A stretch of DNA of 64,000 bases from Diaminobutyricibacter sp. McL0608 (lineage in GTDB: Bacteria; Actinomycetota; Actinomycetes; Actinomycetales; Microbacteriaceae). How positions within the stretch are numbered: position 1 is the first letter of the stretch; every line of letters starts with the position of its first letter. The position numbers and the translations under genes are program-made. Of this stretch, positions 60,990 to 64,000 are shown piece after piece. The DNA lies in assembly GCF_039613825.1 (NCBI RefSeq), contig NZ_CP154826.1, positions 1,178,001 through 1,242,000 on the forward strand. Reading direction: 5' to 3'. The notes under the pieces were generated by a model that worked only from the letters and a program-made list of their open reading frames with translations, searched no databases and was not told the origin of the DNA.

Positions 60990-62336
60990 CTACGCGCTCT
61001 TGCGCTCGTGCTCGTCGCGGCCGGCGAGTTCCAGCGGCGCCAGCTCGCTGACGAGCTCGAAGGCGGTCAGCTCGCGCGGCGCCTCCTCGATCCCGTTGAG
61101 CACGCCGATCACCTTCGACTCGTCGAGAGCGTTGAGCTTGCGCGCCGTCGGGAGCACCTGGCGCTCGAGCGATCCCACGAAGCCGTTGTAGTCCTTCACC
61201 GTGCGCTCGATCGACCGTCCGAGCTTCTCGATGTGCGAGGCGGTCGTCGACAGTCGCGAATACAGCTCGCGGCTGAGGTCGAAGAGCACCTTCGCGTCCT
61301 GAGTCAGCACATCCTGCTGCCAGCTGAACGCGACCGTCTTGAGAACCGACCAGAGGGTGACCGGAGACGCCAGCGCAACACGCTTGCTGAAAGCGAACTC
61401 CATGATCGTCGGGTCGGCCTCCATCGCGGATGAGACGAGCGACTCGCTCGGGATGAACGCGATCACGAGTTCTGGCGACGCGTCGAGCCCGGCCCAATAG
61501 GTCTTGCTGCCGAGCGTCGTGATGTGGTCGCGCACCGCCTTGACGTGCTGCTTGAGCAGCGCCTCGCGCTGCGCCCCCTCGACGCCGGTCGCGGTCGCCG
61601 GGATCTGGCTCGCTTCGAGATATGCGTTGAACGGAACCTTGGCGTCGAGCGCGATGCTCTTGCCGCCGGGAAGGTGAACGATCATGTCGGGGCGACCCGC
61701 GCCCGAATCGGAGTGGATGCTCGACTGCACTGAGAAATCGACGCGCTCGAGCAGGCCCGCAGCCTCGACGACGCTGCGAAGCTGTGTCTCTCCCCAGACT
61801 CCGCGCGTGCTGTTCGAACGAAGAGCGGATGCCAGAGCTTCGGCCGTACTGCGCAGGCGTTCTTCGCTCTCCGTGGCCGATTTCAGCTGCTGGGTCAGCT
61901 CGCCGTGCTGGTGGCTCCGCTGGGCTTCGAGCTCGGTGACCTTCTTCTGCATGTCCTGGAGGCTCTCACGCACCGGAGCCAGAGCCTGCAGTACCTTGCT
62001 CTCCGACCGCTCACGCTCCTCGCGAGCCAACTGCTCGGAGCGGTGGCGCTCGACGAGTTCGCGATACTGGTCCTGGAGGCCGCCCACCTGCTCGCGCAGC
62101 GCATCCACCCGCGCCTCGGCCGCAGCCAGGTCCGACCGGATCTCCGCCTGGACCTCGGCCTCGGACGCTCGCACCCGCGCCAGCTCCACCTCGTGGTGCG
62201 CCACGAGAACCGCAGGGTCGTCGACGGGCGCAGCCGGGGCTGCCTCGGCGCGATTGCGCAGCACGAGCATGGTGGCGAATCCGCCGAGGATTGCTCCGCC
62301 GACGAGTCCGAGGATCAACGCGAGAATGGGGTCCAT
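60990..62336 (-). CDS. rmuC: DNA recombination protein RmuC
   Basis: 448 residues. One N-terminal TM helix (ILALILGLVGGAILGGFATM) is followed by a long coiled coil (about 45-160) and the RmuC nuclease-like domain (STRGVWGETQLRSVVEAAGL, then MIVHLPGGKSIALDAKVPF, VLTQDAKVLFDLSREL). RmuC limits inversions at short repeats, apt in a genome with long inverted repeats. Start probably leaderless (CACACT 6 nt before, weak). Monocistronic. Confidence 0.92.
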   Translation of the reverse strand: MDPILALILGLVGGAILGGFATMLVLRNRAEAAPAAPVDDPAVLVAHHEVELARVRASEAEVQAEIRSDLAAAEARVDALREQVGGLQDQYRELVERHRSEQLAREERERSESKVLQALAPVRESLQDMQKKVTELEAQRSHQHGELTQQLKSATESEERLRSTAEALASALRSNSTRGVWGETQLRSVVEAAGLLERVDFSVQSSIHSDSGAGRPDMIVHLPGGKSIALDAKVPFNAYLEASQIPATATGVEGAQREALLKQHVKAVRDHITTLGSKTYWAGLDASPELVIAFIPSESLVSSAMEADPTIMEFAFSKRVALASPVTLWSVLKTVAFSWQQDVLTQDAKVLFDLSRELYSRLSTTASHIEKLGRSIERTVKDYNGFVGSLERQVLPTARKLNALDESKVIGVLNGIEEAPRELTAFELVSELAPLELAGRDEHERKSA

Positions 62337-62413
62337 GGCATCAGTGTGACAGCGGCCTCCGACACCGCCTGTCTCAAGCGCCGTGAACTGCGAAATCCGG
62401 TTCTGAAGGACCG

Positions 62414-62995
62414 CTAGGCGGCGACGGCCGTGCCGATGCGTCCGACCCGGGCCGCCGTGGCGGCCGCGAGTTCGGAGATCGTCGAGGCATCGTGCCGCCG
62501 GGCCGCGTGGATGATGATCGCGGCGCACGCCTCGGCGTCGGCCAAAGCGTCGTGGTGGTGGAAGTCTTCGAAGCCGGCTGCCATCGCCGCTACCGGAAGC
62601 CGGTAGGAGTCGAGGTTGTAGGTCTTGCGGGCCACCTGCAGGCTGCAGAGGTAGGAGAAATCGGGACATGCCAGGCCCGTCGCGGCGCACGCGCCCCGGA
62701 TGACGCCCATGTCGAAACCGGCATTGTGTGCGACGAGGTGGTCGCCGTCGGCGAACTCGACCAGATCGGGAAGCTGGTCCGCCCATCCGGCTGCACCCAC
62801 AACATCCGACGCCCGAAGACCGTGGATGCGCGTATTCCATTCGAGGAACTCGTCGTGCCCGAGCGGAGGTTGGATCAGCCACCCGGTGCGGTCGACCACG
62901 CGGCCGGCTCGCACCTTGATCAGCCCGACCGAACAGGCCGACGCAGTGCTGGAATTCGCGGTTTCGAAGTCGATTGCAGTGAAATCCAGTGGCAC
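62414..62995 (-). CDS. DnaQ-like 3'-5' exonuclease (DEDDh)
   Basis: 193 residues from a GTG start. Exo I FTAIDFETAN, Exo II VAHNAGFDMGVI, and Exo III HDALADAEACA give the DEDDh set. SYLCSLQVARKTYNLDSYRL is typical of the stand-alone exonuclease group related to the DNA polymerase III epsilon subunit. Role in repair or RNA trimming is open. It lies upstream of rmuC on the same strand. Confidence 0.88.
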   Translation of the reverse strand: MPLDFTAIDFETANSSTASACSVGLIKVRAGRVVDRTGWLIQPPLGHDEFLEWNTRIHGLRASDVVGAAGWADQLPDLVEFADGDHLVAHNAGFDMGVIRGACAATGLACPDFSYLCSLQVARKTYNLDSYRLPVAAMAAGFEDFHHHDALADAEACAAIIIHAARRHDASTISELAAATAARVGRIGTAVAA

Positions 62996-63107
62996 GGTGC
63001 CATGCTCGCACGCACGACCGACGTCGCCGTGAAGGATCGCCGCGTGCCGCGCATCCGTCGCGCACCCGATCCCTCACGCGACCCGCAACCAGGTCGGTGG
63101 CCGTGCC

Positions 63108-63113
63108 TAGACT
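63108..63113 (+). promoter_or_regulatory. -10 box of methyltransferase gene (leaderless)
   Basis: TAGACT, 6 nt, ATG at 63120. Confidence 0.65.
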
Positions 63114-63119
63114 CGAACC

Positions 63120-63875
63120 ATGCGCGAAAGAAACGACGTGACAGTTCACGCGCGGGCGTTCGACCAGGCTGCCGAGGTCTACGAGGCGTCGCGACCCACC
63201 TACCCTCGCGAGGCCGTGGACTGGCTGGTCCCGGCCGAGGCGAAGCATGTGCTCGACCTGGGTGCGGGAACGGGCAAGCTGACCCGCCTGCTCGTCGACC
63301 GGGGGCTCGACATCGTCGCCGTCGACCCGTCCGCGCAGATGCTGGGAGTGCTCGAGAGGTCGCTCCACGGCATCCCGAACCACCTAGGCACGGGGGAGGA
63401 CATCCCGCTCGGCGACGCGAGTGTCGACGCCGTCGTGTCGGGCCAGGCGTGGCATTGGGTCGATCCTGCGCTCGCCGTTCCCGAGGTGGCGCGCGTGCTC
63501 AGGCCGGGTGGCACCCTGGGGCTCGTCTGGAATTCTCGCGACGAATCGGTGGACTGGGTCGCCGAGCTCGGTCGCCTCATCGGGGGAGACGTCGTCTATG
63601 CCCCCGCCAATACGCCACCGCGGGTGGGGCCGCCGTTCGGTGCACTCGAAATCTTCGAGGTGCACTGGTCGCAGGAGCTGACGGTCGAGGGGCTGCTCGA
63701 CCTCGTCCGTTCGCGCAGCTACTTCATCACCAAGGAGCCGGATGACCAGATCGCGGTTCTCGACTCCGTGCGACGGCTGGCGGCGGAGCACCCCGCGCTG
63801 GCCGGTCGCGCGCTCATCGAAATGCCCTACATAACCGAGTGCTACCGCGCTCGTCTGCCGCTTCAGACCGACTGA
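63120..63875 (+). CDS. Class I SAM-dependent methyltransferase
   Basis: 251 residues. The SAM-binding motif I is VLDLGAGTGKLTRLLVDRG, followed by IVAVDPSAQML and the ARVLRPGGTLGLVWNSRD post-motif. The N-terminal FDQAAEVYEASRPTYPREAV is typical of the Methyltransf_11 group. Substrate unknown. Leaderless ATG. The following gene starts 23 nt downstream behind GGAAGGA. Confidence 0.88.
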   Translation: MRERNDVTVHARAFDQAAEVYEASRPTYPREAVDWLVPAEAKHVLDLGAGTGKLTRLLVDRGLDIVAVDPSAQMLGVLERSLHGIPNHLGTGEDIPLGDASVDAVVSGQAWHWVDPALAVPEVARVLRPGGTLGLVWNSRDESVDWVAELGRLIGGDVVYAPANTPPRVGPPFGALEIFEVHWSQELTVEGLLDLVRSRSYFITKEPDDQIAVLDSVRRLAAEHPALAGRALIEMPYITECYRARLPLQTD

Positions 63876-63898
63876 ACGGCTCGGAAGGAAGGATCATC

Positions 63899-64000
63899 AT
63901 GTTCCTCGGACTCCGCACCATCGTCTATCCGGCCCCCGACCTCGACGCCAGCCGAACCTGGTGGTCGCAGGTACTAGGCGTGCCACCCTACTTCGACGAG
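63899..64000 (+). CDS. VOC superfamily protein, N-terminal part (runs off the window)
   Basis: The 34 visible residues (FLGLRTIVYPAPDLDASRTW, then WSQVLGVPPYFDE) are the first module of a glyoxalase/dioxygenase-like VOC fold. AGGAAGGA precedes the ATG at 63899. The stop is outside the window. Confidence 0.75.
   Translation, partial: MFLGLRTIVYPAPDLDASRTWWSQVLGVPPYFDE

Overview
The window is a high-GC actinobacterial chromosome segment, most likely from the family Microbacteriaceae. The evidence is high GC with GTG starts, actinobacterium-specific families (DUF501, DUF4307, DUF4245, a DUF6264-like protein, PIN-PhoH), a relic of the mycothiol gene mca, dense GGATGC/GCATCC words, and many promoters in which a TANNNT -10 box sits 6-7 nt before a start codon (leaderless mRNAs). 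I see no insertion sequence, prophage or CRISPR array. Most of the window is chromosomal housekeeping.

Layout. 1-4.1 kb: a hexuronate/aldonate catabolic operon (Gfo/Idh oxidoreductase end, sugar isomerase, UxuB-type dehydrogenase, ManD, GntK). 4.1-21.6 kb: core block of rplY, pth, mfd, mazG, hisS, eno, ftsB-like, DUF501 and a subtilase. It is interrupted by a GntR/DUF1648 pair, nhaA with a VOC gene, and an epoxide hydrolase. 21.6-23.2 kb: type II NADH dehydrogenase and a tRNA with a UAA (Leu) anticodon but a short variable loop. 23.2-29.9 kb: small accessory genes, including a truncated gene abutting the tRNA, a ribbon-helix-helix-like protein with operator-like repeats over its start, and a secreted Ig-like/multi-TM protein. 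30.0-35.9 kb: a five-gene cassette (TetR, MFS, PLP-dependent aldolase/racemase-like enzyme, FAD lactone oxidase-like enzyme, GH1 glycosidase) in which every gene overlaps the next. 36-39.4 kb: a secreted coiled-coil protein, a hairpin/repeat region, and a TetR-controlled ABC exporter whose two structural genes both carry a frameshift. 39.5-45.4 kb: lemA, htpX, ycaQ, AI-2E permease, ilvA, greA. 45.5-64 kb: DUF4307, the mca relic, hemolysin III, uppS, PIN-PhoH, prepilin peptidase, fumC, carbonic anhydrase, xseB/xseA, ispH, fba, glpX, rmuC, an exonuclease, a methyltransferase and the start of a VOC gene.

How the genes work together. eno, fba and glpX are central glycolytic/gluconeogenic enzymes. 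uppS and ispH supply isoprenoids for the cell wall. mfd, xseAB, rmuC and ycaQ serve DNA repair. The most distinctive signals are regulatory or structural. They are about eighteen leaderless promoters; operator-like palindromes or repeats at the GntR, ribbon-helix-helix-like and two TetR loci; a set of long near-perfect inverted repeats at gene 3' ends; a PIN-PhoH leader with mutually exclusive helices; a 284-nt intergenic stretch with nested complementary arms; and recent gene decay (mca, the ABC exporter, the gene beside the tRNA). No single locus is clearly a new defence or mobile system. The best candidates for undescribed biology are the 30-36 kb cassette, the ribbon-helix-helix fusion gene and the structured intergenic RNAs.
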